Assembly (NCBI GenBank): GCA_046582185.1
Contig: JAYGEX010000041.1
Coordinates: 124,001 to 188,000, forward strand
DNA from: GCA-002726655 sp046582185
GTDB taxonomy: Bacteria > Pseudomonadota > Gammaproteobacteria > Pseudomonadales > Azotimanducaceae
Length of the DNA stretch: 64,000 nucleotides
Direction: 5' to 3'
The notes beneath the pieces were generated by a model. It saw nothing but the letters and a program-made list of their open reading frames with translations, was not told where the DNA came from and did no database searches. Positions 41,742 through 51,975 of the stretch are shown here, one piece after another (the stretch's first letter is position 1; each line of letters opens with the position of its first letter). The translations under genes and the position numbers were made by a program.

Positions 41742-43643
41742 ATGCCGAAAAGGCAAGACCTACCGCCATCGATTTTCAAAACGCTAGTAGAAAATTCTCT
41801 CGATGTCATCACCCTTATCGACGAAGATGGCTATACGATTTTTCAAAGCCTTTCCGTCGAGGCAACTCTTGGTTATTCCCCTGAAGAACTGATCGGGAAA
41901 AACATCTTCGACCTGGTCCATCCGGACGATGTGGAACTTACACTTAAGTCCCACGAACAAATTCTAGATCAGCTAGATATACCCCGAGTCATCATAAAAT
42001 TCCTGCACAAAGACCAGACCTGACTTAAAATGGAAGTGCTCGCTCAGCCGATTAAACATGGCGAAATAGTTGGTGTACTACTTCATTCTCGCGATGTTTC
42101 TCTACAGCAAGACATCCTGGACGACCTGCAGCAATCAAAGGAGTCATTTCAGGCTGCATTTAACGCAACAAGTGTAATTTCCGCAATCAGTGACCCTGCC
42201 ACGGACGAATTCTTAAGGGTAAACGACGCGTGGGTTAAAGCACTTGGATGGAGCCAGGAAGAGGCGATAGGCAAAACAGCCCTGGTGCTAAATGTCTGGG
42301 GAAGTCAAGAGAACAGGAAGGGTATTCTCGAAACGCTTAATAAACAGGGAGAGTTAAAGGCATTCAAAGCTAAACTCTACTCGCGCACTGGAACTGTACT
42401 GACGGTACTGGTTGATGCGCAACGTCTCGACACAACACAAGGTCGAATAATATTCATCTCCGGCATCGACATAACAGAGCGCGAAGAGAACGAAGCACAG
42501 CTGCGCCAATCCCAGAAGTTAGAGTCCCTTGGCCAGTTAACCGGCGGCATCGCCCATGACTTCAATAACCTGTTAACTGTCATCATTGGCCAGGCCGAGC
42601 TCGCCGCTCTTGACGCCAGTGACAGCGAGAAAGTTGTACATTCCATGGAAGTCATTCAGCGGTCTGCTGAAAGTGGCGCCAAACTTGTGCACCAGCTACT
42701 CGCATTCGCTAGAAAGCAACGGCTCAGTCCGAAGTCCTTTGAACTCGGCGAGCATTTGAAATCAATAGGCCCATTGCTTAGCACCACTCTTGGAAAAGAG
42801 ATCGGTCTGGAGATAACAAGCTACGACAAAGGCTGGTTCTGTCACCTCGACCCCGCACAACTAGACAACGCTGTGCTGAATATGGCAATAAATGCTAGAG
42901 ACGCTATGCCGGACGGTGGTGTACTGGTATTCACCGCCAAACAATTGGTATTGGCAGACTCAGAAGCAACTGCCATCTCTCTACCACCTGGAGACTATAT
43001 ACAACTTGATATCAAAGACTCCGGCACTGGCATAGCTCCGGAAATCATTGAACATGTTTTTGATCCCTTCTTTACGACCAAACAGTCTTCCGGTGGAACG
43101 GGGCTGGGTTTGAGCATGTTGTGTGGCTTCACCAAGCAATCTGGCGGTCATATATCTATCGCATCAGGCTGCAATGGGGAAGACACGACTATCTCCCTCC
43201 TGATACCACGCGGGAAAGGGAAACCGAGTTCGCAGCCACAACCCGTTGTCCGCCAGGTTAAGAACCAAGAGCATCGACGGGTATTACTCGTTGAAGACAA
43301 TGCAGAAGTACGATCACTGATATCATAATTGCTGGCATCCCTTAAACTTGACGTAATTGAAGCCGAAAGCGGCGAGAATATTAAGGAGTTTCGAAAGGAA
43401 GATTTCGAACTCCTGGTTTCGGACGTTATGTTGCCTGGCGAACTAAAAGGTCCGAATATCGCCAGACAACTAAGAAATGACAAGCCGAGACTTGCGGTGC
43501 TCTATATGTCTGGATTCCAGCAAGGTATCCTAACGGAGGATGACTTGGCGCTAGAAAATGTCGACTTTATCCAGAAACCATTTTCCAGGAATGACTTTGC
43601 CATCAAGATAGAGGCATTGTTAGAAACAATTAATACTGCATGA
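41742..43643 (+). pseudogene. Hybrid PAS histidine kinase with receiver domain, two in-frame stops
   Basis: One continuous frame of a hybrid sensor kinase is cut twice. PAS 1 (PEELIGKNIFDLVHPDDVEL) ends KDQT-TGA-LKMEVLAQPI; TGA (42021-42023) replaces the tryptophan expected in KDGSW-type PAS ends. PAS 2, then HisKA with GGIAHDFNNLL, and HATPase with NARDAMPDGG and GTGLGLSM follow. The C-terminal receiver begins VLLVEDNAEVRSLIS and is cut by TAA (43326-43328), where Glu is usual, before LLASLKLDV. The phosphoacceptor region SDVMLPG is downstream of the stop. Ends with ATGA overlap to the next kinase. Confidence 0.82.
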
Positions 43644-45466
43644 CTGAAACGAAAATTATTTATTTACTAGCCAGCACAATATTGGCCCTATTCGTTGTGG
43701 TAGCCGTTCTTCTTATTTACTACCGCCGCTCGGCCAGTAGTGTCAAAAACCTTAGCTCACTAATCAATGAGATATCAGAAGCCGGTGCTGTGATCAGTGA
43801 TGGCAAAATAATAGCCGTTAATCAGGCACTGGAAAAGTTGCTCCAGCGAAACCGGGCTGAGCTGATAGGTCACGACATAGAATCTATGGTGCAATCGCTG
43901 GATCTGCAAGAAAGTACCAGGGCGCACTTCCGTGAACAATTAGCTCATCCAGGCAACCTGAAATTCACCTTGGCTTTTTTGAACAAGGACAAAAAGTTTG
44001 GCGTCCTTGAGCTGAATTTCGCTCAGATAGGACATGGTACCAGTGACTTTTTCCTGTTGGTCTACAACATCTCGGAAAGAGAGGTGCTCGAACAACGGCA
44101 AAAGAATCAGGAAGCTCAATTCGATTGGGTGAAACAGATATCCGGCCTGGGATTCTGGCTGTATGACGTAAAGTCAGGCCAACAAGAGTGGTCGGACTAT
44201 CTCAAGGCAATGTTTGATATCAAAACCCCGGAAGACGAACTCCCGTTCACGGATCAACTCATCGATTTCCGGCATTTGCATCCTGATGATATCTACATAA
44301 GAGATACAATTACAGATGCTGTGCAGCGGGGCGAAAATCCACCGACGCTCAAGTTCAGGGTCAACACACCCAGTGGTAAAACATTGCATGTACAGCTCCA
44401 TATGACTTTACTAAAAGATGAGACTGGCGCAACAACTCACATATTTGCCATTGTTCAGGATCTTAGTGAAAAGGTTGAAAGTGAGCACAGATTTCTGCAG
44501 GCGCAAAAAATGGTAGCAGTGGGAAATCTAACTGGCGGTCTTGCCCATGACTTTAACAATCTTCTCCACGTCATCCTGGGTAACGTTGAGATCATGTCGA
44601 CGCCGAATTCAGATTCGGACATAGAATCTCTCGCAGCAATTGCGCGTGCCGCTCACCGTGGTGCAGAACTGACGCAACGTCTGCTGGCCTTTTCAAGAAA
44701 ACAGGTACTAGATTTACAGGCAGTCAATATAGAGCAATCCATGAAGTCAATGGTCCCTCTGTTAAGCAGGACGCTTGGAGCTGCTATCGACATTGAACTA
44801 CATCCTTCTCTAGGCTTGAGGAACTGCTATATTGATTCCCACCAGCTCGAGAGCTGTATTTTGAACCTTGCGATTAATGCACGACATGCGATGCCAGACG
44901 GCGGTACGCTAACAATCGAAGCCTTTAACAAGACTCTGGATCAAGACTATGCGGATAAGCACGACGAAGTAATACCAGGAGAATATGTTCAACTTAATAT
45001 CACTGACACAGGCATTGGTATGGCGCCGGAAGTTGTTGATAGAGTGTTCGAACCTTTCTTCACAACTCGCGAGGTAGGTGAAGGGTCAAGGCTAGGGTTG
45101 AGCATGGTGTTTGGCTTTATCAAACAATCAAAAGGCCATGTTTCAATTTACAGCGAAGAAAGTATCGGCACGTCGATAAATTTGTTTCTGCCTGTCACCA
45201 CAGAAGAAACCACCAAAGCAATTCCCGAATCCCACAAAAGGGATAGCAAAATAGTCGGCAAGGTCCTCCTGGTTGAAGACAACCTGCAAGTGGCAGAGAG
45301 TTTTGCCCGCCAACACCCCAGCGCGAAAACAATCTATATGTCAGGCTACACTGAGAATGCAATAGCGCAGCACGGTATATTGGACGAGGGAACCGTGCTC
45401 TTGAATAAACCGTTTACCCGTACCGAACTGGTTGAGAAAATTCTCCATACATTAGATAGCAATTAG
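43640..45466 (+). CDS. Membrane PAS histidine kinase with a receiver domain lacking its phosphoacceptor
   Basis: 608 residues: N-terminal membrane helix (about residues 8-28), two PAS-like domains, HisKA with the histidine in GGLAHDFNNLL, HATPase (NARHAMPDGG, DTGIGMAPEVVDRVFEPFFTT), and a C-terminal partial receiver. The G2 box reads GSRLGLSM instead of GTGLGLSM. In the receiver, VLLVEDNLQVAESFARQ jumps directly to HPSAKTIYMSGYTENA: about 45-50 residues carrying the phosphoacceptor Asp are missing in frame, while the switch Lys region LNKPFTR remains. The domain cannot be phosphorylated normally. Overlaps the upstream kinase by ATGA. Confidence 0.82.
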   Translation: MTETKIIYLLASTILALFVVVAVLLIYYRRSASSVKNLSSLINEISEAGAVISDGKIIAVNQALEKLLQRNRAELIGHDIESMVQSLDLQESTRAHFREQLAHPGNLKFTLAFLNKDKKFGVLELNFAQIGHGTSDFFLLVYNISEREVLEQRQKNQEAQFDWVKQISGLGFWLYDVKSGQQEWSDYLKAMFDIKTPEDELPFTDQLIDFRHLHPDDIYIRDTITDAVQRGENPPTLKFRVNTPSGKTLHVQLHMTLLKDETGATTHIFAIVQDLSEKVESEHRFLQAQKMVAVGNLTGGLAHDFNNLLHVILGNVEIMSTPNSDSDIESLAAIARAAHRGAELTQRLLAFSRKQVLDLQAVNIEQSMKSMVPLLSRTLGAAIDIELHPSLGLRNCYIDSHQLESCILNLAINARHAMPDGGTLTIEAFNKTLDQDYADKHDEVIPGEYVQLNITDTGIGMAPEVVDRVFEPFFTTREVGEGSRLGLSMVFGFIKQSKGHVSIYSEESIGTSINLFLPVTTEETTKAIPESHKRDSKIVGKVLLVEDNLQVAESFARQHPSAKTIYMSGYTENAIAQHGILDEGTVLLNKPFTRTELVEKILHTLDSN

Positions 45467-45523
45467 TCTCACAATCTGATGCCAAATTTCCTATCATCCA
45501 GGCTCTGTAGATAAGGAGGATGT

Positions 45524-46666
45524 GTGGCTGTAATTACCTGTATCGAGGACCTTCATGTCCTGTATCAGAAGCGTGTACCTCGTATGTTCTACGACTATAC
45601 CGATTCTGGCTCCTGGACCGAGAGCACTTATCGAGACAATGTCTCGGCCTTTGACAAACTCAAGCTGCGTCAGCGCGTGTTATTGGACATGGATGGACGA
45701 AGCATCAAATCGAACATGATTGGCCAGGAGGTCAATATGCCTGTCGCTCTGGCGCCGGTAGGTTTGACCGGTATGCAGCACGCTGATGGTGAAATTAAGG
45801 CGGCGAGAGCCGCGGAGAAATTTGGCGTACCTTACTGCCTTTCCACCATGAGCATTTGTTCAATTGAGGACGTCGCTGAAAATACCAACGCGCCATTCTG
45901 GTTTCAGTTATATGTCATGCGCGACAGGAAATATATCGAACGACTCATTGATCGCGCCAAAGCTGCCAACTGTTCGGCGCTGGTGCTAACAGTTGATCTG
46001 CAAATCCTCGGACAGCGGCATAAAGATATCAAGAACGGCCTGTCTACACCACCAAAACCAACCCTGCGCAATATCATCAATATCGCTACCAAACCGAGAT
46101 GGTTGCTAAACATGCTCGGCACAAGGCGATATAGCTTTGGTAATATTGCTGGCCATGTGGATGCTGTAGATGGTATGGGATCATTGGCCAGGTGGACCGC
46201 CGGACAATTCGACCCCTCGCTGAGTTGGGACGATGTCAATTGGATCAAAGATCGCTGGGGCGGCAAGCTAATTCTGAAGGGGATTATTGACCCGGACGAC
46301 GCAAAGCTGGCTGTTCAAAGTGGAGCGGATGCCTTAATTGTCTCGAACCACGGTGGAAGGCAATTAGATGGCGCACCTGCATCAATAGATGCATTACCAC
46401 AAATTGTAGATGCTGTAGGCGGCGAGATCGAAATTTGGATGGATGGCGGTATTCGATCAGGCCAGGATGTGTTCAAGGCCTTGGCCCTTGGTGCTACAGG
46501 GACCCTGATAGGCCGATCATATATCTATGGGCTTGGCGCAATGGGTGAGCCTGGCGTGACCAAGGCATTACAAATCATTGCCAATGAACTTGATCTGACA
46601 ATGGCATTTTGTGGCTTAACAGATATCAGAAAAGTATCAAAGAAAGTTATCTGGCATAGCAGCTAA
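45524..46666 (+). CDS. FMN-dependent alpha-hydroxy-acid dehydrogenase (lactate-dehydrogenase-like)
   Basis: 380-residue TIM-barrel flavoenzyme of the glycolate oxidase/LldD family. Seen: RMFYDYTDSGSWTE, LAPVGLTGMQHADGE, the active-site SNHGGRQLDG with catalytic histidine, and WMDGGIRSGQDVFKALALG. GTG start at 45524 follows an AAGGAGG site (45513-45519) with short spacing. It probably oxidises L-lactate or a related 2-hydroxy acid to the keto acid. Gene symbol lldD is possible but substrate is not proved. Confidence 0.88.
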   Translation: MAVITCIEDLHVLYQKRVPRMFYDYTDSGSWTESTYRDNVSAFDKLKLRQRVLLDMDGRSIKSNMIGQEVNMPVALAPVGLTGMQHADGEIKAARAAEKFGVPYCLSTMSICSIEDVAENTNAPFWFQLYVMRDRKYIERLIDRAKAANCSALVLTVDLQILGQRHKDIKNGLSTPPKPTLRNIINIATKPRWLLNMLGTRRYSFGNIAGHVDAVDGMGSLARWTAGQFDPSLSWDDVNWIKDRWGGKLILKGIIDPDDAKLAVQSGADALIVSNHGGRQLDGAPASIDALPQIVDAVGGEIEIWMDGGIRSGQDVFKALALGATGTLIGRSYIYGLGAMGEPGVTKALQIIANELDLTMAFCGLTDIRKVSKKVIWHSS

Positions 46667-46789
46667 TCTCTCAGGGAAATATGGCTGTTGAGCCAAAATT
46701 GCAAAATCCATTGATTGTCGGGTATTGCGATATTCATTACGTCCTAAATTTTTATGAACAGGAGCCAACTGGTTTCGCGAGTCCAGAAA

Positions 46790-47275
46790 ATGAATGAAAT
46801 TTTGATATTGACCACCGGCGGCACCATTGATAAGGTCTACTTTGATGCCAAAAGTCACTACGAAGTAGGAAGCTCAATTGTCGGCAGCCTGTTAGAGCAA
46901 GCCGAGGTCAAGCACCCTCATAAAATAGTTGGGGTCGTCCAAAAAGACAGTCTCGAACTCACCGACGAAGACAGGTCAAAAATCAGGGATGTAATCCTTG
47001 ATCATCCCCATCGACAGATTGTTATAACCCATGGTACAGATACCATAACCGAAACAGCCCACACCCTCTCCAAGCTGACAGGTCGCACGATTGTACTCAC
47101 GGGTTCATTGGCACCGGCGCGATTCGCCATGACGGATGCTATGTTCAATATCGGCATGGCCATCGCGACGGTGCAGGCAAAAACTCCAGGCATTTACATT
47201 GTTATGAATGGTACTGTGTTTGATGCTCATTTGGTGCACAAAGACAGGGAACAAAATGCCTTCATTGGAGACTAG
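46790..47275 (+). CDS. Short asparaginase-domain protein
   Basis: N-terminal domain of type I/II asparaginases only: ILTTGGTIDKVYFD with the catalytic threonine, KDSLELTDEDRSKIR, ITHGTDTITETA with the second threonine, and ends DREQNAFIGD. Family members of this short type (about 160 residues) are known in gammaproteobacteria, so it is probably complete rather than truncated. ATG at 46790 chosen as it directly precedes the first strand; an ATG at 46754 would add 12 residues. Activity unknown. Confidence 0.78.
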   Translation: MNEILILTTGGTIDKVYFDAKSHYEVGSSIVGSLLEQAEVKHPHKIVGVVQKDSLELTDEDRSKIRDVILDHPHRQIVITHGTDTITETAHTLSKLTGRTIVLTGSLAPARFAMTDAMFNIGMAIATVQAKTPGIYIVMNGTVFDAHLVHKDREQNAFIGD

Positions 47276-47348
47276 CTGCGAGCAGACAACATCAATCAAG
47301 CAAACTATAAATTACAAATTACAAATTATTTTAACAAGGAACATACAC

Positions 47349-48128
47349 ATGGTAGATTTTGCAATGCCAAACTTTTCAATTGATCTCTCTGACCAGGTCG
47401 CGCTGGTGACCGGAACTACCTCAGGCCTCGGCAAGAGGTTTGCACAGATATTGGCAAAGTGCGGTGCAAAGGTTGTACTCACAGGGCGAAGAGTTGAAAA
47501 GCTTGACGAGCTTGCTGCACAAATTCGTGGCGATGGCGGTATTTGCGAACCACTTACCATGGACATGACAGATAGAGAAAGTATTCGTTCAACCCTCGTG
47601 AAAGCGGAAGATACATTTGGACCGATTACCACGCTGATTAATAACGCAGGCATTCCGGATGCTCAGGTTATCGTCCGAATGAGTGACGAACTCATCGACA
47701 ATGTATTTAATACAAATCTGGTGGGGCCGTGGATTCTATCTTCAGAATTCGCCAAGCGTCTGATCAAGGAAAAGCTAGCAGGCAGAATCGTTAACATTTC
47801 ATCTATTGCCGCTTTTAATACGACGGCGCAATCCTCAGCCGCGCTCTATGCAACAACCAAGTCCGGAATTGCCCGCATGACCGAGGCAATGGCAGTTGAA
47901 TGGGCGCGATTTAACATCAACGTTAATTGTATTGCGCCCGGCGCATTTTCATCAGAAATGCTGGATGGAATGCTGGAGCGGATCGGTGATATATCGGTAG
48001 GATTCCCACGAAGACGAATCTGTGATCCCGCGCAAATGGATAGCACCTTGCTATTCCTTGTCTCACCCTCCTCCGAGTGCGTGACAGGAACCATCATCAA
48101 AGTTGACGATGGTCAAAGCCCGCGATAG
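47349..48128 (+). CDS. Short-chain dehydrogenase/reductase
   Basis: SDR with ALVTGTTSGLGKRFA, NNAGIPD, ISSIAAFN and YATTKSG. Start at 47349 follows an AAGGAAC site; an earlier frame opening overlaps the asparaginase gene and is not used. About 259 residues, the usual length of FabG-like SDRs. Substrate unknown. It converges with the MFS gene over a strong hairpin. Confidence 0.86.
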   Translation: MVDFAMPNFSIDLSDQVALVTGTTSGLGKRFAQILAKCGAKVVLTGRRVEKLDELAAQIRGDGGICEPLTMDMTDRESIRSTLVKAEDTFGPITTLINNAGIPDAQVIVRMSDELIDNVFNTNLVGPWILSSEFAKRLIKEKLAGRIVNISSIAAFNTTAQSSAALYATTKSGIARMTEAMAVEWARFNINVNCIAPGAFSSEMLDGMLERIGDISVGFPRRRICDPAQMDSTLLFLVSPSSECVTGTIIKVDDGQSPR

Positions 48129-48142
48129 TCATCAGCGTATAC

Positions 48143-48179
48143 CCTGGACAAAGATATTTTTGCAGTATCTATGTCCAGG
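48143..48179. terminator. Bidirectional terminator-like hairpin
   Basis: CCTGGACA (48143-48150) pairs perfectly with TGTCCAGG (48172-48179); inside, after a single A-A mismatch, AGATA pairs with TATCT around a 9-base loop TTTTTGCAG. It lies between the stops of two convergent genes (SDR and MFS). There is no clear terminal T tract on the plus strand, but the symmetric position supports a role in both directions. Confidence 0.6.
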
Positions 48180-48194
48180 CATTCACCACTTTCT

Positions 48195-49526
48195 TTAGCG
48201 CATTGCCTCCGGTGGCAGACCCATGGCTCGAATACTGCTTGAGAACATCGACAATAGTGCCACAGACATAAACAACCCTCCACAGCCAAGGAACAGCATA
48301 GTCAAGCCCACATATTCAACGATATAACCTGAGAGCGCTGCAGAAATGGGGGCCAGCCCCATATTGGCAAAAATAATGACACTCATGATGCGACCCAGCA
48401 TGTCCTGGGGTATTCGCTTTTGAATCCAGGTCATAAAAAAGATTTGCAGGAAGCCGCCGATGATCCCCATATTGAACAGGATCAACATGCCGTAAACGGT
48501 CTCGCTGGCGAAGCCAAGAAATATAAGTGTTGCACCTTCGATCGCATCCAGGCTAAGAACCATAATGCCTAAATGCTTCGCCTTTGGCATCGGCAAGGTA
48601 CCAGCGAGTATGACCCCAAGCAGCGCACCAGCGCTATGGGACGACATCAAAAATCCATAGGCCGCAGCACCTTCTAAAAATCTTTCAGACGCCAGTAAGG
48701 GAATGCCAATACTGATTGGACCCTGCGCCAGAAAACCAACCGCAGCAATGTAAAACATCAATATAAACAAGGAACGATCGGTTTTCAGATAGCTAAACCC
48801 GCCCTTGATTGATTCAAGTAATGAATCACTGCTATCTGATCGCCGGTCCCTATCCTGGGGAATTAAAATCCTTTGGACAATAACCCACGAGAACAGAAAT
48901 GTAATTGCATCAATCGCGAAGACTAGCCCAATAGATTGTAAATCATCTGGCGAGGCACCGTCAGCTTGCCGGCTGATGGATCCACCGCTCAGAAGCACAA
49001 TCATTGTACCGGCAAGTGCAGGACCCACGAGAAAACATATCTGGGCAGACCCGCCCATGACAGAATTTGCAATTTGGAGATCATCTTTGGCGACCAGCTG
49101 CGGCAAAATCGCCGACTGCGCAGGAAAGGCGAATGCACCTACCGCACCGGATAAAAAGGCATAGAGATATACCATCCACATTTCTACCATCTCGGTGATA
49201 ACCAGAAAAGCCAGCGAGGACAATAAAACCAGGTAGACCAGTTTTGTATCCAGGATTACGCGCCGCGGGGAGAAACGATCAGCCAGTGCACCGCCAACAA
49301 GGATGAATACTGCACGTGGAATCGCCGCCGTCGCCATGACAGTGCCCAAGGTAAATGCGTTGTCGGTTAGCTGAATAACAAGCCACGGTAGCGCAACCAT
49401 TGAGAACGCATCACCTAACATGGAAATTAGCGACCCAGACCACAGCAAAATGAAACTTCGGGTTTTTAGAACCGACAGACCTGCCAGTCTCGAATTCTTA
49501 CTGGAGAGTTGTACTGAATCTTCCAT
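48195..49526 (-). CDS. MFS transporter (efflux-like)
   Basis: 443 residues with about 12 hydrophobic helices. The N-terminal block LWSGSLISMLGDAFSMVALPW and the A-loop GGALADRFSPRRVIL are typical of the enterobactin-exporter-like/MFS_3 group of drug or siderophore efflux permeases. Intact, in contrast to the two MFS remnants nearby. Substrate unknown. It is divergent from a carotenoid oxygenase gene by about 140 bp, so shared regulation is possible. Confidence 0.82.
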   Translation of the reverse strand: MEDSVQLSSKNSRLAGLSVLKTRSFILLWSGSLISMLGDAFSMVALPWLVIQLTDNAFTLGTVMATAAIPRAVFILVGGALADRFSPRRVILDTKLVYLVLLSSLAFLVITEMVEMWMVYLYAFLSGAVGAFAFPAQSAILPQLVAKDDLQIANSVMGGSAQICFLVGPALAGTMIVLLSGGSISRQADGASPDDLQSIGLVFAIDAITFLFSWVIVQRILIPQDRDRRSDSSDSLLESIKGGFSYLKTDRSLFILMFYIAAVGFLAQGPISIGIPLLASERFLEGAAAYGFLMSSHSAGALLGVILAGTLPMPKAKHLGIMVLSLDAIEGATLIFLGFASETVYGMLILFNMGIIGGFLQIFFMTWIQKRIPQDMLGRIMSVIIFANMGLAPISAALSGYIVEYVGLTMLFLGCGGLFMSVALLSMFSSSIRAMGLPPEAMR

Positions 49527-49665
49527 TTATAACGATGCGCCTGCTTACCGCAAAATTCACCAGAATAATACAAGCATCCTACCTCCATCACCAGACTCCC
49601 ACCTTGCTCAATACCAACAAATATGAATAATCACTCCTGTCTTTAATTAATGAATATGTGAACCA

Positions 49666-51093
49666 ATGATAAAACGACGCTCTTTACTTCAGGCTGGAGT
49701 GGCGCTCCCCGCAGGCGCTTTACTTTTAAATGGCTGCAGCCAGTCCTCAGGGCCATCAGGTGTACCTGAAGGTACTTATCTATCTGATAATTTTGGGCCA
49801 GTTGAGGTCGAATCTACAATTACCGAAATGAACGTTGCGGGTACTATTCCAGAAGAACTCACCGGGCGTTTTCTGCGAAATGGCCCTAACCCGTTTAACG
49901 AAGCTGATGCTTCGTCCTACCACTGGTTCACAGGTGACGGTATGGTGCATGGCTTGCGCCTGGATAACGGCAGAGCAGATTGGTATAGAAATCGCTGGGT
50001 GCGAACCAACGATATGGTTGAAGCGCTGGGTGAACCGCTTGATGGTCGACACCTGGGCGGTGGACCAAACACCAACGTCATTGGGCACAACGGACGAACC
50101 TGGGCGATTGTGGAATCAGGTACATCACCCGTTGAATTAACTTATGAGCTTGAAACCATCGGCAATAGTGCTGGTTGGGGACCTTATACAGCTCATCCAA
50201 AGCTTGACCCGGAGTCAGGAGAACTTCATGCAATCTGTTATGACTGGGCTAATTATCGTGACCACATTAAATATGTGGTCATGGACCCCCAGGCAAATCA
50301 GGTATCAAGTACTGATATAGCGATGCCAGGCATGTGTATGATTCACGACATGAGCCTGACCAAAAATTATGTGGTGATTTATGATCTGCCAGTGACGATT
50401 AGCTTCACGGCCATCGCTAAGGGCGCAGACTACCCATTTCGCTGGGACAGGGATCACGAACCACGCGTAGGACTCATGCCACGTAAGGGTGACCAGAAGA
50501 ATATTATCTGGAGCAGTGTATCTCCAAATTATGCTTACCATCCTATGAATGCCTTTGAGGATGCTGATGGCAATGTCATCATCGACATCTGTCGCTACGA
50601 CAAAATGTTTGACGCCGACACCAACGGTCCTTTCGGCGATAGCCTGCCAAAGCTGGACCGTTGGACGATTAATCCGAAGACACAAAAACTATCAGAGCAG
50701 CGCGTCGATGACCGACCTCAGGAATTTCCTCGCATCCACCCTGAATTGACCAGTAAACCGTATCAATATGGCTACGCACTGGCCTCGGAAGGTACAAGTT
50801 TTCCCGCCATCTACAAACACGATATGAATAATGGCGATAGCTGGGTATTTGATCTTGGTCCAGGGCGACATGGCGCAGAGCCCTACTTCATACCGAAGGA
50901 AGATGCAGAGTCGGAGGATGATGGCTACATCATGACCTACGTTTATGATGAAGGTAAAAAGACCAGTGAACTTCTTATCATCGATGCACAGGACTTCAGC
51001 CGGCCAGCCCTCGCTCAAATTCATCTGCCGGTTCGAGTACCTTATGGCTTTCACGGAAGCTGGGTCGCAGATGATGCCGAGACTGCGATATAG
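49666..51093 (+). CDS. Carotenoid oxygenase (RPE65/CCD family) lipoprotein-like
   Basis: 475 residues, beta-propeller carotenoid or lignostilbene cleavage dioxygenase family. The four iron-binding histidines are in YTAHPKLD, MIHDMSLTK, YAYHPMNAFED and PYGFHGSWV. RFLRNGPNPF near the N-terminus is the family entry motif. The N-terminal KRRSLLQAGVALPAGALLL with NGC may be a Tat-like or lipoprotein signal, suggesting export. No carotenoid genes are nearby; stilbene-type substrates are also possible. Confidence 0.88.
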   Translation: MIKRRSLLQAGVALPAGALLLNGCSQSSGPSGVPEGTYLSDNFGPVEVESTITEMNVAGTIPEELTGRFLRNGPNPFNEADASSYHWFTGDGMVHGLRLDNGRADWYRNRWVRTNDMVEALGEPLDGRHLGGGPNTNVIGHNGRTWAIVESGTSPVELTYELETIGNSAGWGPYTAHPKLDPESGELHAICYDWANYRDHIKYVVMDPQANQVSSTDIAMPGMCMIHDMSLTKNYVVIYDLPVTISFTAIAKGADYPFRWDRDHEPRVGLMPRKGDQKNIIWSSVSPNYAYHPMNAFEDADGNVIIDICRYDKMFDADTNGPFGDSLPKLDRWTINPKTQKLSEQRVDDRPQEFPRIHPELTSKPYQYGYALASEGTSFPAIYKHDMNNGDSWVFDLGPGRHGAEPYFIPKEDAESEDDGYIMTYVYDEGKKTSELLIIDAQDFSRPALAQIHLPVRVPYGFHGSWVADDAETAI

Positions 51094-51113
51094 AAAATAG
51101 AGGCGCAAAAATA

Positions 51114-51841
51114 TCACCCGGCCTGGCGACCATCTATATCATCACGACTCAATGTGCGTACTTCACGGACAGTTAGTACGGCCAGCGTCGGCACAATGAT
51201 TGCCACGGTGGCGATTAACAAGGTATTTCGTGCGCCAATAATTTCGAAGAGAAATCCCGCGGCAACGATACCAAGGGGAGCCAGCACAACCGAGCCGAGA
51301 TGATCGTAGGCACTGACCCTCGATAGCATATCCGGGGCTATGAGTTTTTGCTGCGTCGTATACCAAATTACAGCAAAGACCTGCCCTGCTACTCCATCAA
51401 TAAAGGACATCAAAGTAATAACCCACAGGGGCATGGGAACAGACAATGCCAGAGGAACGCCTGCAAAGAAAAATACACAGCAGGTGGCAAGCAACATTGG
51501 TCGTTTCGGGTTTATTTTCAAGGCTAATGCACCGCCTACCAGGGTACCGAGTCCGAAACCTGCAGAAATAATTCCCCAATCTATTGGGCCATCCATTTGC
51601 AGTTTGGTTACCGCTGGCCCAATCAAACCAAAGACAGCTTCCATCGCTGCAACGATGATCGAGAACTGAAGCACAATGGTCCACAACCATTAGTAGACCC
51701 CGTTAGATCCAGAACGCCAAAGGCCATGGCGATGGGCGCCATGGCAGTACCGGAATAGGATATAAAATATGCAACAAACAGCTCCAGAAAGTCGCGATTT
51801 TTTAGGAGCTTCAGGCCATCCTGGATACTATTTTGTGACAT
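51114..51841 (-). pseudogene. MFS transporter remnant with internal deletion and frameshift
   Basis: The N-terminal part from 51841 (RDFLELFVAYFISYSGTAMA, VLDLTGSTNG) is the first helix of an MFS protein. A frameshift near 51690 then joins it to WTIVLQFSIIVAAMEAVFGL, which in family members lies in the second half. Helices 2 to about 6 are missing. The second part continues in frame through four or five helices to 51114. The product cannot be a normal transporter. Confidence 0.75.
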
Positions 51842-51975
51842 TCAATCCTGTTCGCACGAAAATGGCGGAACATCATCCCCCTACTCATGAGAGTGCCAAG
51901 GTATCTTATATTGATGGTTCATTGCAAAATCGGCCTTGAACTGACCTCCCGCCTGCGCAGAAAAATCCGGTCAGA

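Noticed and set aside
42021..42023. TGA in the PAS kinase as a second selenocysteine codon
   Set aside because: The position is a conserved tryptophan in PAS ends (KDGSW-type), one base from TGG, and the same gene also has a TAA; a nonsense mutation is simpler.
29980..43328. Alternative genetic code explaining the in-frame stops
   Set aside because: All three stop codons interrupt genes, while many neighbouring genes end normally with each of them.
46790..47275. Asparaginase gene as a truncated pseudogene
   Set aside because: A short family of about 160 residues with only this domain is known, and the end shows no further homology downstream.
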